In this document: positions 36,770 through 45,110 of the stretch, in pieces
How positions within the stretch are numbered: the stretch's first letter is position 1
Layout of the letters: every line of letters begins with the position of its first letter
Assembly: GCA_036276735.1 (NCBI GenBank)
Contig: DASUOH010000012.1
Coordinates: 1-56,515 of the forward strand
DNA: 56,515 nucleotides
From: VRUE01 sp036276735
GTDB lineage: Bacteria > Actinomycetota > Thermoleophilia > Solirubrobacterales > 70-9
Direction of reading: 5' to 3'
Position numbers and translations under genes: made by a program
Notes under the pieces: model-generated
What the model saw: only the letters and a program-made list of their open reading frames with translations
The model's database searches: none
Told to the model about the DNA's origin: nothing

Positions 36770-37036
36770 ATGGCACTGGTCGTCTGGTTCACCGTGGGCA
36801 TCGCCCTTTGGCACTTCACCGTCTTCCTCCCCGATCGCTTCTGGCAGGGAATCGTCGGCGCCCTGCTCGGCTCCACCGTCGGCGCCGTCCTCTTCGGCGC
36901 GATGGTGCAGGCCGCGAGCGGCAAAGGCCTCGGCGAAACGGACGTCAGCACCGCGCTGCTCGCCGTTCCCGGAGTCCTCATGGGGCTGGCAGTGGTCTGG
37001 GCGGTCGGCGTGCGGCAGGAATCGCAGCAGGCCTGA
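36770..37036 (+). CDS. Small membrane protein downstream of secDF
   Basis: 88 residues, ATG 36770. Three hydrophobic spans are visible: LVVWFTVGIALWHFTVF, GIVGALLGSTVGAVLFGAMV and ALLAVPGVLMGLAVVWAVG. Between secDF and this gene lies a six-codon frame (ATG 36750 to TGA 36770) whose start overlaps the secDF stop and whose stop overlaps this start, so translation may be passed on by coupling. No known family recognised. Confidence 0.65.
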   Translation: MALVVWFTVGIALWHFTVFLPDRFWQGIVGALLGSTVGAVLFGAMVQAASGKGLGETDVSTALLAVPGVLMGLAVVWAVGVRQESQQA

Positions 37037-37111
37037 GGGGGGACTCCCTGGCCGCAGTTTGCGGCACTCGGGCGGCGAGTTTTCCGCCGTCGTCCGGCCT
37101 AGCGTGCTGAT

Positions 37112-39709
37112 GTGGCAAAAGATCCCATCCAGCTGCGCGCAGATCCATACGACTACCGCGAGGCGCGGACGCTCGCCGACGCGCTTGGCCTCAGTGAGCC
37201 ATTGGCGATCGCCCTGGTGCGCCGCGGCTGGCGCGACGTCGAGGCGGCGCGGGCGTTCCTCGCGGCGGAAGAGGCTCACCCGCCCGACGGGTTCGGCTCG
37301 ATGGCGCAGGTCGTCGCCCTGGCACGGGAGGCGATCGAGGCGGGACGCCGCATCACCGTCCACGGCGACTTTGACGTTGACGGCGTTTGCGCTACCGCCA
37401 TCCTGGTCAGAGCCCTCCGCCAGCTGGGTGCCGACTGCGACTGGTTGATCCCGGACCGGCTGGTCGACGGATACGGCGTCTCCGCGGAGAACGTCGAGAT
37501 GCTGGCGGCCCGCGGAACGCGGCTCTTGATCACCGTCGACTGCGGAATCACCGCGGTCGAGGAGGTCGCACTCGCCCGATCCCTCGGCATCGACGTCATC
37601 GTCACCGATCACCACCAGGCGGGGGAGGAGCTGCCGGACTGCCCGATCCTGCACCCCTCTCTGGACGGCTATCCCTTCCCCGACCTCTGCGGCACCGCCG
37701 TCGCCTGGAAGCTGGCTTGTGCGCTTCGGCAGGGACCGGGTACGCCTCCCCCAGAGACCGTTGCGCAGCAGATCGGGGGTAAGGGTTCGGGCGTGGTCTC
37801 TGGAGCCTCTGTGGGAGGCGTACCCGGTCCCTGCTTGGCGGATCTAGATCTGGTGGCTCTCGCCACCGTCGCCGACGTCGTCCCGTTGGTCGGGGAGAAC
37901 CGGAATCTGGTGAAGCGGGGACTGGAAGAGCTTCGGCGGGCGCGGCGGCCCGGCATGAAGGCGCTGCTGGAGGTGGCGAAGTGCGAGCCAGGCGGGCTGG
38001 ACGAGAGCGATCTGGGGTTCCGGCTGGCGCCGCGGATCAACGCGGCGGGGCGGCTATACCGGGCCGACGCCGGCGTGGAGCTGTTCCTGACCGATGATGA
38101 GAAGCGGGCGGAGGAGATCGCGAAGGAGCTGAATCGCGCCAACGCCGAGCGCCGGGCGACGGAGCGCCAGGTGGAGGCGGCGGCCGAGGCTGCCCACCTA
38201 GAGCTCCCGGACGCGCTGCGCGACGCTCCCGCGATCGTCGTCGCGGGCGAGGGGTGGCACCCCGGGGTCGTCGGCATCGTCGCCTCCCGCCTTTCGGAGC
38301 GCCATCACCGCCCGACGGTCGTCGTCTCACTCGACGCTGAGGGGGGTGGCCGGGGCTCCGGTCGGAGCATCCCTGGCTTCGACCTGTTGGCCGGGCTGCG
38401 GGCCTGCTCTGACCACCTGGCCCGGTTCGGCGGCCACCGGGCCGCGGCGGGGCTCGAGCTGGAAGCCGGCAAGCTGGGGGACTTCCGCGAGGCCTTCGCC
38501 GCCCACGCCACCGCCCTCCTCAGCCCCGACGACCTCGTCCGCACCGAGAGGGTCGACGCGATCGTCGGCGGCGCCGAGCTCGGCCTCGAGCTCGCCGAAG
38601 AGCTGGAATGCCTGCGCCCGTTCGGAATGGGAAATCCCGGGCTGCGCCTGCTCGTCCCGGCCGCGAAGGTGCGGGCGCCGCGGCCGATGGGAGAAGGCAA
38701 GCACCTGCGCTTCGATCTCCACAGCGGTGGCCGGCGGGCGCTCGGCGTCGCGTTCGGCCGCTCCTCGATTGGCGTCGGCGAGGACGAGGTGGTCGACGCC
38801 GCGGTGCGGCTGGAGGTCAATCGATGGAACGGCTCGGTGGAGCCCCGTGTCCTGCTGCGCGAGCTGCGCAGCGCGCCCGCCCCGTGCAACTGTCCCGGTC
38901 CCGAGTGGTGGGATCGCTTCGAGCGCGAGCTGCGCCTGCCGCTGGGGCAGGCGCCCGGCCCGGGAGGTGCCGCGCTGCCGCCAGGTCGCGAGACGGTGCG
39001 TCGCCACGGCGGTCCCGCCGCGACGATCGCCGAGCTGGTCTCCAGCGGCGCCGAGGTGCTGGCGATCTGCGCGGACGCGAAACGACGCGCCGGCATCGCC
39101 GCACTCGCCCGACTGTGCCCTGGACAGGGCCCCGAGGAGTGCGAGGAATGCGGCGGCCCCATAGTCGAGGGATTGCGGACCCCGGCGGTGATCGACTACA
39201 TCGCACTCGAGCGGACCCCCGAGCTCGTGCGGGAGTTCACCCACGTGGTTCTCGCCGATCCGCCGCCGACCCCCCGCCACGCGGCGCTGGCAGGGAGCCC
39301 GGTCGACGGATGGACGGAATCCGGAGGCCAGCCCGGCTACCTGCACGAGGCCTGGGTCGAGAGCGACGTGGCGACGACGCTGGCTGCGCTCGAAGCCCAG
39401 CTGGCGAGACGACCGGCGCTGATCGCCGCCTACCGCGACCTGCGTGAGGCCGGCGAGGCCAGCGGCGAGCTGCTCCAGCAGGCACTGCGCGGCGGCGACC
39501 CCTACCCGCGCGACCCCGAGGCCGCGGCGCGCTGCTTCCGTGTCCTCGAGGAGCTGGGGTTGGTGCGGGGAGCGCCGGAGGGCGGTAACGGCACTGTAGG
39601 AGTCGTATCCTCAGAGGGAACCGACTTAGAGCGCTCGGCCGCGTTCCGCGCTTACGGTGCTCTGCACGAGGAGGCTCTGCGATACCTCGAACGACCCAAC
39701 AAGACCTAG
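37112..39709 (+). CDS. recJ: Single-stranded-DNA exonuclease RecJ
   Basis: 865 residues from GTG 37112. The DHH phosphoesterase core shows VHGDFDVDGVCATAIL, TVDCGI and VTDHHQAGEELPD; the DHHA1 part has EGWHPGVVGIVASRLSERHHRP and GGHRAAAGLELE; the OB domain contains LRPFGMGNPGL. RecJ degrades 5' single-stranded ends in recombination and mismatch repair. A C-terminal extension of ~260 residues, with a Cys cluster (CPGQGPEECEECGG), goes beyond E. coli RecJ (577 residues); such extensions occur in other phyla. Residues ~207-241 (GPGTPPPE through VPGPCL) are encoded by a palindromic insertion between CALRQ and ADLDLVALATVADVVPL, which are usually almost adjacent. Confidence 0.93.
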   Translation: MAKDPIQLRADPYDYREARTLADALGLSEPLAIALVRRGWRDVEAARAFLAAEEAHPPDGFGSMAQVVALAREAIEAGRRITVHGDFDVDGVCATAILVRALRQLGADCDWLIPDRLVDGYGVSAENVEMLAARGTRLLITVDCGITAVEEVALARSLGIDVIVTDHHQAGEELPDCPILHPSLDGYPFPDLCGTAVAWKLACALRQGPGTPPPETVAQQIGGKGSGVVSGASVGGVPGPCLADLDLVALATVADVVPLVGENRNLVKRGLEELRRARRPGMKALLEVAKCEPGGLDESDLGFRLAPRINAAGRLYRADAGVELFLTDDEKRAEEIAKELNRANAERRATERQVEAAAEAAHLELPDALRDAPAIVVAGEGWHPGVVGIVASRLSERHHRPTVVVSLDAEGGGRGSGRSIPGFDLLAGLRACSDHLARFGGHRAAAGLELEAGKLGDFREAFAAHATALLSPDDLVRTERVDAIVGGAELGLELAEELECLRPFGMGNPGLRLLVPAAKVRAPRPMGEGKHLRFDLHSGGRRALGVAFGRSSIGVGEDEVVDAAVRLEVNRWNGSVEPRVLLRELRSAPAPCNCPGPEWWDRFERELRLPLGQAPGPGGAALPPGRETVRRHGGPAATIAELVSSGAEVLAICADAKRRAGIAALARLCPGQGPEECEECGGPIVEGLRTPAVIDYIALERTPELVREFTHVVLADPPPTPRHAALAGSPVDGWTESGGQPGYLHEAWVESDVATTLAALEAQLARRPALIAAYRDLREAGEASGELLQQALRGGDPYPRDPEAAARCFRVLEELGLVRGAPEGGNGTVGVVSSEGTDLERSAAFRAYGALHEEALRYLERPNKT
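37729..37834 (+). repeat. In-frame palindromic insertion within recJ
   Basis: A 22-base arm from 37729 (GCAGGGACCGGGTACGCCTC plus CC) is repeated as its exact reverse complement at 37813-37834. A further 7-base pair (AGAGACC at 37753-37759, GGTCTCT at 37795-37801) extends the stem after an asymmetric ~10-base bulge, leaving ~35 bases as loop. The total is 106 bp; with its flanks it adds about 35 residues without breaking the frame, between conserved RecJ segments. Confidence 0.75.
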
Positions 39710-39741
39710 CTCAGCACGAGCTGCTCGGCGATCTCTTCGCC

Positions 39742-41907
39742 GTGGTCGAGGAGTTCGACTCGGCGGGGGAGGACGGCGCGAGGATCGATCGCGAGGCGGT
39801 TGCCCACGCGTTCGAGTTTGCCTGCGAGCGTCATGCCGATCAGCTGCGGCGCTCCGGCGACGAGTTCATCACGCACCCGGTCGGGGTCGCGCAAATCTGC
39901 GCCGGCATGCGGCTCGACACCGAGACGCTCTGCGCGGCGCTGCTCCACGACACGGTCGAGGACACCAGCGCCAGCCTCGAGGAGATCCGCGAGGAGTTCG
40001 GTGAGGAGATAACCAAACTGGTCGACGGCGTCACCAAGCTCACCGGGATCACCTTCGAGAGCCGTGACGAGCGGCAGGCCGAGAACTACCGCAAGATGAT
40101 GGTCGCGATGGCCACCGACGTCAGGGTGATCCTGATCAAGCTGGCCGACCGCCTCCACAACATGCGCACGCTGGGCGCCCTGCCCAAGCAAAAGCAGTTG
40201 GCGAAGTCGCGCGAGACGCTTGAGATATACGCGCCGCTCGCCCACCGGCTCGGTATTCACGCGATCAAATGGGAGCTGGAGGACCTCGCCTTCGCGACCC
40301 TGCACCCGCGCAAGTACAGGGAGATCAAACAACTCGTCGCCCAGCAGCGCGACGAGCGCGAGGTCTACGTCAGCAACGCCGGTGAGTTCCTCGCCGACGA
40401 GCTGAAGAAGGTCGGGATCGCGGCGGAGATCTCCGGCCGCGCCAAGCACTTCTACTCGATCTACACGAAGATGACCAAGAAGGGTCGCGAGTTCAACGAG
40501 ATCTTCGACCTCACCGCGATGCGGGTGATCGTCGGCTCGGTCAAGGACTGCTACGGCGCGATCGGCGTCATTCATTCGCTCTGGAAGCCGCTGCCCGGCC
40601 GCTTCAAGGACTTCGTCGCGATGCCGAAGGCCAACATGTACCAGGCGCTGCACACGACGGTGATTGGGCCGGAGGGCAAACCGCTCGAGATCCAGATCCG
40701 CACGGGCGAGATGCACAAGCTCGCCGAGTACGGGATCGCCGCCCACGTCGCCTACAAAGAGGGTGCCAGCGGCGACCCGCAGCGCGAGAAGATGACCTGG
40801 CTGCGACAGCTGGTCGAGGCGGAGGGTGATCAGGATCCGACCGAGTTCCTCGAGTCGCTCAAGGTCGACCTCTTCGAGGACGAGGTCTTCGTCTTCACGC
40901 CGAAGGGGGAGGTCAAGAACCTCTCGGCCGGCTCGACGCCGCTCGATTTCGCCTACGCGGTCCATACCGACGTCGGCCACCGCTGCGTCGGTGCCAAGGT
41001 CAACGGATCGATCGTGCCGCTGCACTACCAGCTGCGCTCGGGGGACATCGTCGAGGTGCTGACCGCAAAGCAGAAGCGCGGTCCCTCGCGCGACTGGTTG
41101 AAGCTGGTCCGAACCAGCCGCGCCCGCAACAAGATCCGCGCCTTCTTCAAGCAGGAAAGCCGCGAGGACGCCGAGCGGGAGGGACGTGAAGGCCTCGAGG
41201 AGGCGCTGCGCAAGCGAGGGCTGCCGATGCAGAAGCTGGCGATGTCGCCGCTGCTCGCCGACGTGATTCGCGAGATGGGTTTCCGCAAGGCCAGCGACTT
41301 CTACATCGCGCTCGGCCAGGGCAAGATCGCGACCAAGGCCGTCGCCAACAAGTTGATGCAGCGGCTGAAAGCGGGCGAGGCGGTCGAGGAGGAGGAGCCG
41401 CTGGGGCTGCCCGCCGGTGCCCGCGAGGACAAGGCGCGCCGCACCAAGGAGGCTTCCAACTACGGCATCACCGTCAAGGGCGTCAGCAACGTGGTCGTGC
41501 GCCTGGCCAAGTGCTGCCGTCCGGTTCCTGGTGATGAGATCGCCGGCTACGTCTCACTCGGACGCGGGATCACGATCCACCGCGCCGACTGCAAGAACGT
41601 CAAGGCGCTGAAGAAGGACCCCGAACGATTCGTCGAGGTCAGCTGGGACGGGGAGAACGAAGCCTCCTACCGAGTCGAGCTTCAGATAGACGCCTACGAC
41701 CGCACCCGCCTGCTCGAGGACCTCTCGCGCACCTTCGCCGAGGCAGGCATCAACATCGTCGGAGCGAGCTGCATGACCCGCCACCCGATGGTGAAAAACC
41801 GCTTCGTCGTCGAGGTCGGGGACACCGAGCAGCTGAAACAGTGCATCACCCGCCTGCGCAATGTGGAGAGCGTCTTTGACGCTTACCGCATCACGCCGGC
41901 CAGCTGA
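39742..41907 (+). CDS. Bifunctional (p)ppGpp synthetase/hydrolase, RelA/SpoT family
   Basis: 721 residues from GTG 39742. Order: HD hydrolase (~20-180) with FITHPVGVAQICAGM and ALLHDTVEDT; synthetase (~220-350) with FDLTAMRVIVGSVKDCY, RFKDFVAMPKANMYQALHTTV and LEIQIRTGEMHKLAEYGIAAH; TGS (VFVFTPKGEVKNLSAGSTPLDFAY, in parts); zinc-finger/RIS region with CCRPVPGDEIAGYVSLGRGITIH; and C-terminal ACT (VELQIDAYDRTRLLEDLSRTF). Both HD and synthetase motifs look intact, so it can both make and degrade the stringent-response alarmone. It follows recJ closely (32 bases). Confidence 0.96.
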   Translation: MVEEFDSAGEDGARIDREAVAHAFEFACERHADQLRRSGDEFITHPVGVAQICAGMRLDTETLCAALLHDTVEDTSASLEEIREEFGEEITKLVDGVTKLTGITFESRDERQAENYRKMMVAMATDVRVILIKLADRLHNMRTLGALPKQKQLAKSRETLEIYAPLAHRLGIHAIKWELEDLAFATLHPRKYREIKQLVAQQRDEREVYVSNAGEFLADELKKVGIAAEISGRAKHFYSIYTKMTKKGREFNEIFDLTAMRVIVGSVKDCYGAIGVIHSLWKPLPGRFKDFVAMPKANMYQALHTTVIGPEGKPLEIQIRTGEMHKLAEYGIAAHVAYKEGASGDPQREKMTWLRQLVEAEGDQDPTEFLESLKVDLFEDEVFVFTPKGEVKNLSAGSTPLDFAYAVHTDVGHRCVGAKVNGSIVPLHYQLRSGDIVEVLTAKQKRGPSRDWLKLVRTSRARNKIRAFFKQESREDAEREGREGLEEALRKRGLPMQKLAMSPLLADVIREMGFRKASDFYIALGQGKIATKAVANKLMQRLKAGEAVEEEEPLGLPAGAREDKARRTKEASNYGITVKGVSNVVVRLAKCCRPVPGDEIAGYVSLGRGITIHRADCKNVKALKKDPERFVEVSWDGENEASYRVELQIDAYDRTRLLEDLSRTFAEAGINIVGASCMTRHPMVKNRFVVEVGDTEQLKQCITRLRNVESVFDAYRITPAS

Positions 41908-41908
41908 G

Positions 41909-42322
41909 CTAGCGCTGCCGCCTGCCTTCCAGGCGCTCGATCCGCTCCTCGAGCTCCTCGCTCTGGCGGGGCGCCGCAAGCCCAACGGCCGCGCCGGCAA
42001 GCACGACCACGAGGCCGGCGATGGCCAATGCCGCTTGCCAGCTGAATGCGTCAACCTTCGGGTCGGCTCCCCATCGCCCGCTGTTGACCAGCCGGGCGGT
42101 CTCCTGCGCGCCTCTTCCGCCCGCGAAGAGGGAGATGACGAGGAGGAGGGCGCCACCGGCCATCAGCAGATAGAAGGCGGCGCCCACCGAGAACGCCTGT
42201 GAGAGGTAGGTAAAGAGAGCCGTTGCTCCGGCGAGGACGGCAAGCGTGGCCGAGCCGACGTAATTGCTGATCGCCACGTGCATCGAGGCAGCCTGGAGCT
42301 GATTGGCGCTCGGCTCGCCCAT
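41909..42322 (-). CDS. Small membrane protein with C-terminal coiled coil
   Basis: 137 residues, ATG 42322 (MGEPSANQLQAASMHVAISN), overlapping the upstream stop (ATGA). Hydrophobic spans are GSATLAVLAGATALFTYL, FSVGAAFYLLMAGGALLLVISLF and AALAIAGLVVVLAGAAVGLAA; a charged heptad end (QSEELEERIERLEGRR) may oligomerise. It pairs with the next minus-strand gene and is convergent with the rel gene, with a single base between stops. I do not recognise the family. Confidence 0.65.
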   Translation of the reverse strand: MGEPSANQLQAASMHVAISNYVGSATLAVLAGATALFTYLSQAFSVGAAFYLLMAGGALLLVISLFAGGRGAQETARLVNSGRWGADPKVDAFSWQAALAIAGLVVVLAGAAVGLAAPRQSEELEERIERLEGRRQR

Positions 42323-42753
42323 CACGGCCCCCAGATCTCGAGAGACGCGGACCTCAGGCCGTCCCACCGGCTGCTAACCGTGTCGAGGAGGGCGTGCGCG
42401 GAAAGCTCCTCCGACTCTGAGCCTCTCGCGGAGCGCTCAACCACCTCGCTCACATCCGCCTGGAGCAGGTGGCCGACTTCGGCCTCTGGCAGGCCGCGAA
42501 CAGCGGTCGCCGGTTTCGCGACGAACTCCCGGGCGAGCAGGTAGAGCATCAGCTCGCCATCGGGACGAATGCTGCGACCTAGCGCGGCGGCCTGTCCCCG
42601 GCCGGCCTCGAGCGCGCCCCCGGCCGCGTAATGCCCCGGGTCGGCCCCCAGCCGGAGCCGACCCGGACCTCCCGCGGTCCTGCGGGGACCTTCGCGTTCC
42701 CGCTCAAACCAGGCGAGGCTATCCCGAAAGTACGAGTAATAAGAGTAGTCCAC
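42322..42753 (-). CDS. Hypothetical cytosolic protein, partner of the coiled-coil membrane protein
   Basis: 143 residues from GTG 42753, with a near-perfect AGGAGG four bases upstream. The N-terminus is Tyr-rich (DYSYYSYFRDSLAWFERE); the rest is helical and soluble (DGELMLYLLAREFV, LLQADVSEVVERSARG). No domain recognised. The ribosome site lies in one arm of an 8-bp hairpin (42757-42792), so translation may be controlled by RNA structure. Coupled by ATGA to the following membrane-protein gene. Confidence 0.65.
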   Translation of the reverse strand: MDYSYYSYFRDSLAWFEREREGPRRTAGGPGRLRLGADPGHYAAGGALEAGRGQAAALGRSIRPDGELMLYLLAREFVAKPATAVRGLPEAEVGHLLQADVSEVVERSARGSESEELSAHALLDTVSSRWDGLRSASLEIWGP

Positions 42754-42756
42754 GAA

Positions 42757-42792
42757 GCCTCCTTCAGTCGATCAACACTGATCAAAGGAGGC
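42757..42792 (-). promoter_or_regulatory. Hairpin sequestering a Shine-Dalgarno
   Basis: On the minus-strand transcript GCCTCCTT (42792-42785) can pair with AAGGAGGC (42764-42757), which contains the ribosome site of the gene starting at 42753. The loop is 20 bases and itself contains TGATCAG/TTGATCGA half-palindromes. The perfect 8-bp pairing would hide the site until opened by temperature, a protein or a ligand. No T-run follows, so it is not a terminator in either direction. Confidence 0.45.
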
Positions 42793-42815
42793 AACCTATA
42801 GGAGGCGATTGGATC

Positions 42816-43793
42816 TCAGGCGACGATCGTCAGCGCCCCGGGCGCGACGCTCAGCTCGATCTTCGTCCGCTCGCCGATGTAGTCACCGTCGACCTGGACG
42901 GGGAAGGGTCGGGTCGTGCCATCCTTGGTCACCGAGGCGGAGCTGATCGTCGCGGCGGCGATGTGGGGGAAGTGCTCGATGCGGCGATGGCGCGCCGCCG
43001 GCCGCTTCTCGCTGAAGAGGCGGGGGATCAGCGTCGGCATGTCGCGCTGCGCGGCGCGCTCCAGCACGCCGAGCGCCAGCGTGCCGTCGTCTATCTCGAT
43101 CCCCTCGCAGACGCGGATCGGACGGCTGCCGAAGTAGGTGAGCGGGTCGGAGTTCTGGGCAAGGGCGGTCACCCCTTCGGCGGTCTCGCCGTCGACCTCG
43201 ACGTGCAGCCGCACCGGCCGCAGCATGTACTGGCGGTAGAGGGCCGAGATGGCCGCCCAGCTGTAGTAGTAGGGCCCGGCGGTCGCCTTCAGCCGGGGGT
43301 GCGAGTCGACCCGCCGCACCACCGTGGCGTCGATGCCCGAGCCGCAGGAGAAGACGAAGTAGCGGTCGTCGACCCGCCCTAGGTCGATTTTGCGCGGCGC
43401 CCAGGCGTCGGCGAGGGCCAGCAGGTGCTCGGTCGCGTCGACGACGTCGTTGGGGATGCCGAGCGTCCGGGAGACGACGTTGGTCGAGCCGCCCGGCAAG
43501 ATTGCCACCGGCACGTCGGTCCCCGCGACACCGTTGGCGACCTCGTTCAGCGTGCCGTCGCCGCCGAAGGCCACCACGACGTCGTAGCCGCCGCCGCAGG
43601 CCTCGCGGCCGATCTCGGTCGCGTGGTTCTGCGCCTCGGTCAGCACCGCCTCGACCTCGTAGCGCCCCTGCAGCGCATAGACCACGAGATTCTTCAGCCG
43701 GTCCGACACGGTCGTTGCGTACGGGTTGACGATGATCAGCATCCGCTTCTTCTGCGGCCGCCGCGACAGCTTCGGTCGGATCCTGGCCTGCAC
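42816..43793 (-). CDS. Diacylglycerol kinase-family lipid kinase
   Basis: 325 residues from GTG 43793; ATG 43742 is a plausible shorter start directly before LIIVNPYATTVSDRLK. Family motifs: VNPYA near the N-terminus, VVAFGGDGTLNEVANGV (nucleotide-binding GGDGT), AILPGGSTNVVSRTLG, and C-terminal PFPVQVDGDYIG. These enzymes phosphorylate diacylglycerol or other lipids, including sphingosine-like substrates and phosphatidylinositol-mannoside precursors. Substrate undetermined. Divergent from the histidine kinase gene with 67 bases between. Confidence 0.88.
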   Translation of the reverse strand: MQARIRPKLSRRPQKKRMLIIVNPYATTVSDRLKNLVVYALQGRYEVEAVLTEAQNHATEIGREACGGGYDVVVAFGGDGTLNEVANGVAGTDVPVAILPGGSTNVVSRTLGIPNDVVDATEHLLALADAWAPRKIDLGRVDDRYFVFSCGSGIDATVVRRVDSHPRLKATAGPYYYSWAAISALYRQYMLRPVRLHVEVDGETAEGVTALAQNSDPLTYFGSRPIRVCEGIEIDDGTLALGVLERAAQRDMPTLIPRLFSEKRPAARHRRIEHFPHIAAATISSASVTKDGTTRPFPVQVDGDYIGERTKIELSVAPGALTIVA

Positions 43794-43860
43794 GGCGTGC
43801 AGCCTAGTGAGTCGCCACCCGCCCGACGCGGGCCCTGATGAAGGCGGCCTCCGCGGCTCC

Positions 43861-45099
43861 ATGCTCGGGTTTGGTGAAATACTCAGCGCCTTGTCAACGG
43901 CTACCTTGAATGCGGACGTGGCCTTGCGCGCGTTGGCCCGTCCGGCCACGAAGCCGAGTGAGCTGGCGGAACTCTGCCGAGAGGCCCTCGATGTGGACGC
44001 CGTTATCTTCTGGACCCGTCGGGGTCGACAGCTGCAAACCTTCGCGATCGCTCCCGAGAGCCTCGATGAAGTATCGGTCGACATGCGCGTCGGCCACGGA
44101 GTCGCCGGCAAGGTCGCGGAGTCGGGGGAACCGGTGATCCTCCACGACATGCTGAACGAGGGTGAGATGCGCGCCAAAGGTTTGGATCTGAGCCACAGCG
44201 GCATCGTCGAAGAACACGAATGGCGCGGCGGGATGTTCGTCCCGGTGACGGCCGGTCGCAGAATGGCGGGCATCTTCGGCGCTTACTCGAAAACGCCCGG
44301 AACGCTTAAACGCGGTTTGCAACAGGACGTCTTCGGGGCCTTCGCGAACAGAGTGGCGTCGGAGCTGCACCGGGACGCGATAAGCGACGAATTCGACCGC
44401 GTGACGGCGCTCGGCCTTGCGGCGATCGACCGTGCGCACAGTGTGGACAACGCCAACTTCATCCTGCAGGGGCAGGTGAACCGGCTGCAGAAACTCTACA
44501 ACCGCCGTCTCGAACTCAAGCCCGACTTCGCCACTCCGGAGATTCGCCGGACCATGACGAGCATCCTCGAGCAGAGCTCGCACCTGGGGAGCAACTTTGA
44601 GGCGCTGATCCACGTCGACCGACTGCGCAGGGAGTCGAAAATCCGGATGCAGTCGATCACGAAGATCCTTGAGAACGTCATTGCCCGGCAGAAGGGCAGT
44701 GCCGAGGCCGAGAAGATCGAGCTGCAGCTTCGATGTCAGCCGAACGTCGTCGCGTTCGTCCGCAAAAACGATCTTGATCGGGTCATCGACAACCTGATCA
44801 TCAACGCGATCCATTTCCACCCTTTCAACGAAGGGGTGACCAAACGGTACATCCGTGTCGTCGCCTCTCACCAAGGAGAGCCGCCGGCCACCGTCATCAC
44901 GGTTGAGGACAACGGCCCCGGCATCGAAGAGAAACACCTTCCCTACGTCTTCGACCTGATGTGGGCCTCGCCCGACCACGGGGGGAGCGGATTCGGTCTC
45001 TTCTTCGCGCGGAGAATCGTCGAGGCCTTCGGCGGAACCATCGACGTCGAATCCATTCCCTACAAGAAGACGCGCTTCAGAATCGAACTGACGCGATGA
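43861..45099 (+). CDS. Soluble GAF-domain histidine kinase (first gene of TIR operon)
   Basis: About 412 residues from ATG 43861. A GAF domain (~25-180) shows VDAVIFWTRRGRQLQTFAI, VGHGVAGKVAESGEPVILHD and WRGGMFVPVTAGRRMAGIFGAY (each in parts). A helical linker with no standard HExxR/K phospho-acceptor box follows (ILEQSSHLGSNFEALIHVDRL is the nearest, with two His). The ATPase domain (~285-412) is intact: N-box VIDNLIINAIHFHP, G1 VEDNGPGIEE, G2 GGSGFGLFFAR. There is no membrane span, so it senses something inside the cell. Its stop is followed within a few bases by the response-regulator gene, and then by a TIR-like effector gene. Confidence 0.85.
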   Translation: MLGFGEILSALSTATLNADVALRALARPATKPSELAELCREALDVDAVIFWTRRGRQLQTFAIAPESLDEVSVDMRVGHGVAGKVAESGEPVILHDMLNEGEMRAKGLDLSHSGIVEEHEWRGGMFVPVTAGRRMAGIFGAYSKTPGTLKRGLQQDVFGAFANRVASELHRDAISDEFDRVTALGLAAIDRAHSVDNANFILQGQVNRLQKLYNRRLELKPDFATPEIRRTMTSILEQSSHLGSNFEALIHVDRLRRESKIRMQSITKILENVIARQKGSAEAEKIELQLRCQPNVVAFVRKNDLDRVIDNLIINAIHFHPFNEGVTKRYIRVVASHQGEPPATVITVEDNGPGIEEKHLPYVFDLMWASPDHGGSGFGLFFARRIVEAFGGTIDVESIPYKKTRFRIELTR

Positions 45100-45110
45100 G
45101 GAGGAGGGGG

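Noticed and set aside
39706..41025. 439-codon minus-strand frame opposite the Rel/Spo gene
   Set aside because: Shadow frame; the plus strand has full enzyme motifs.
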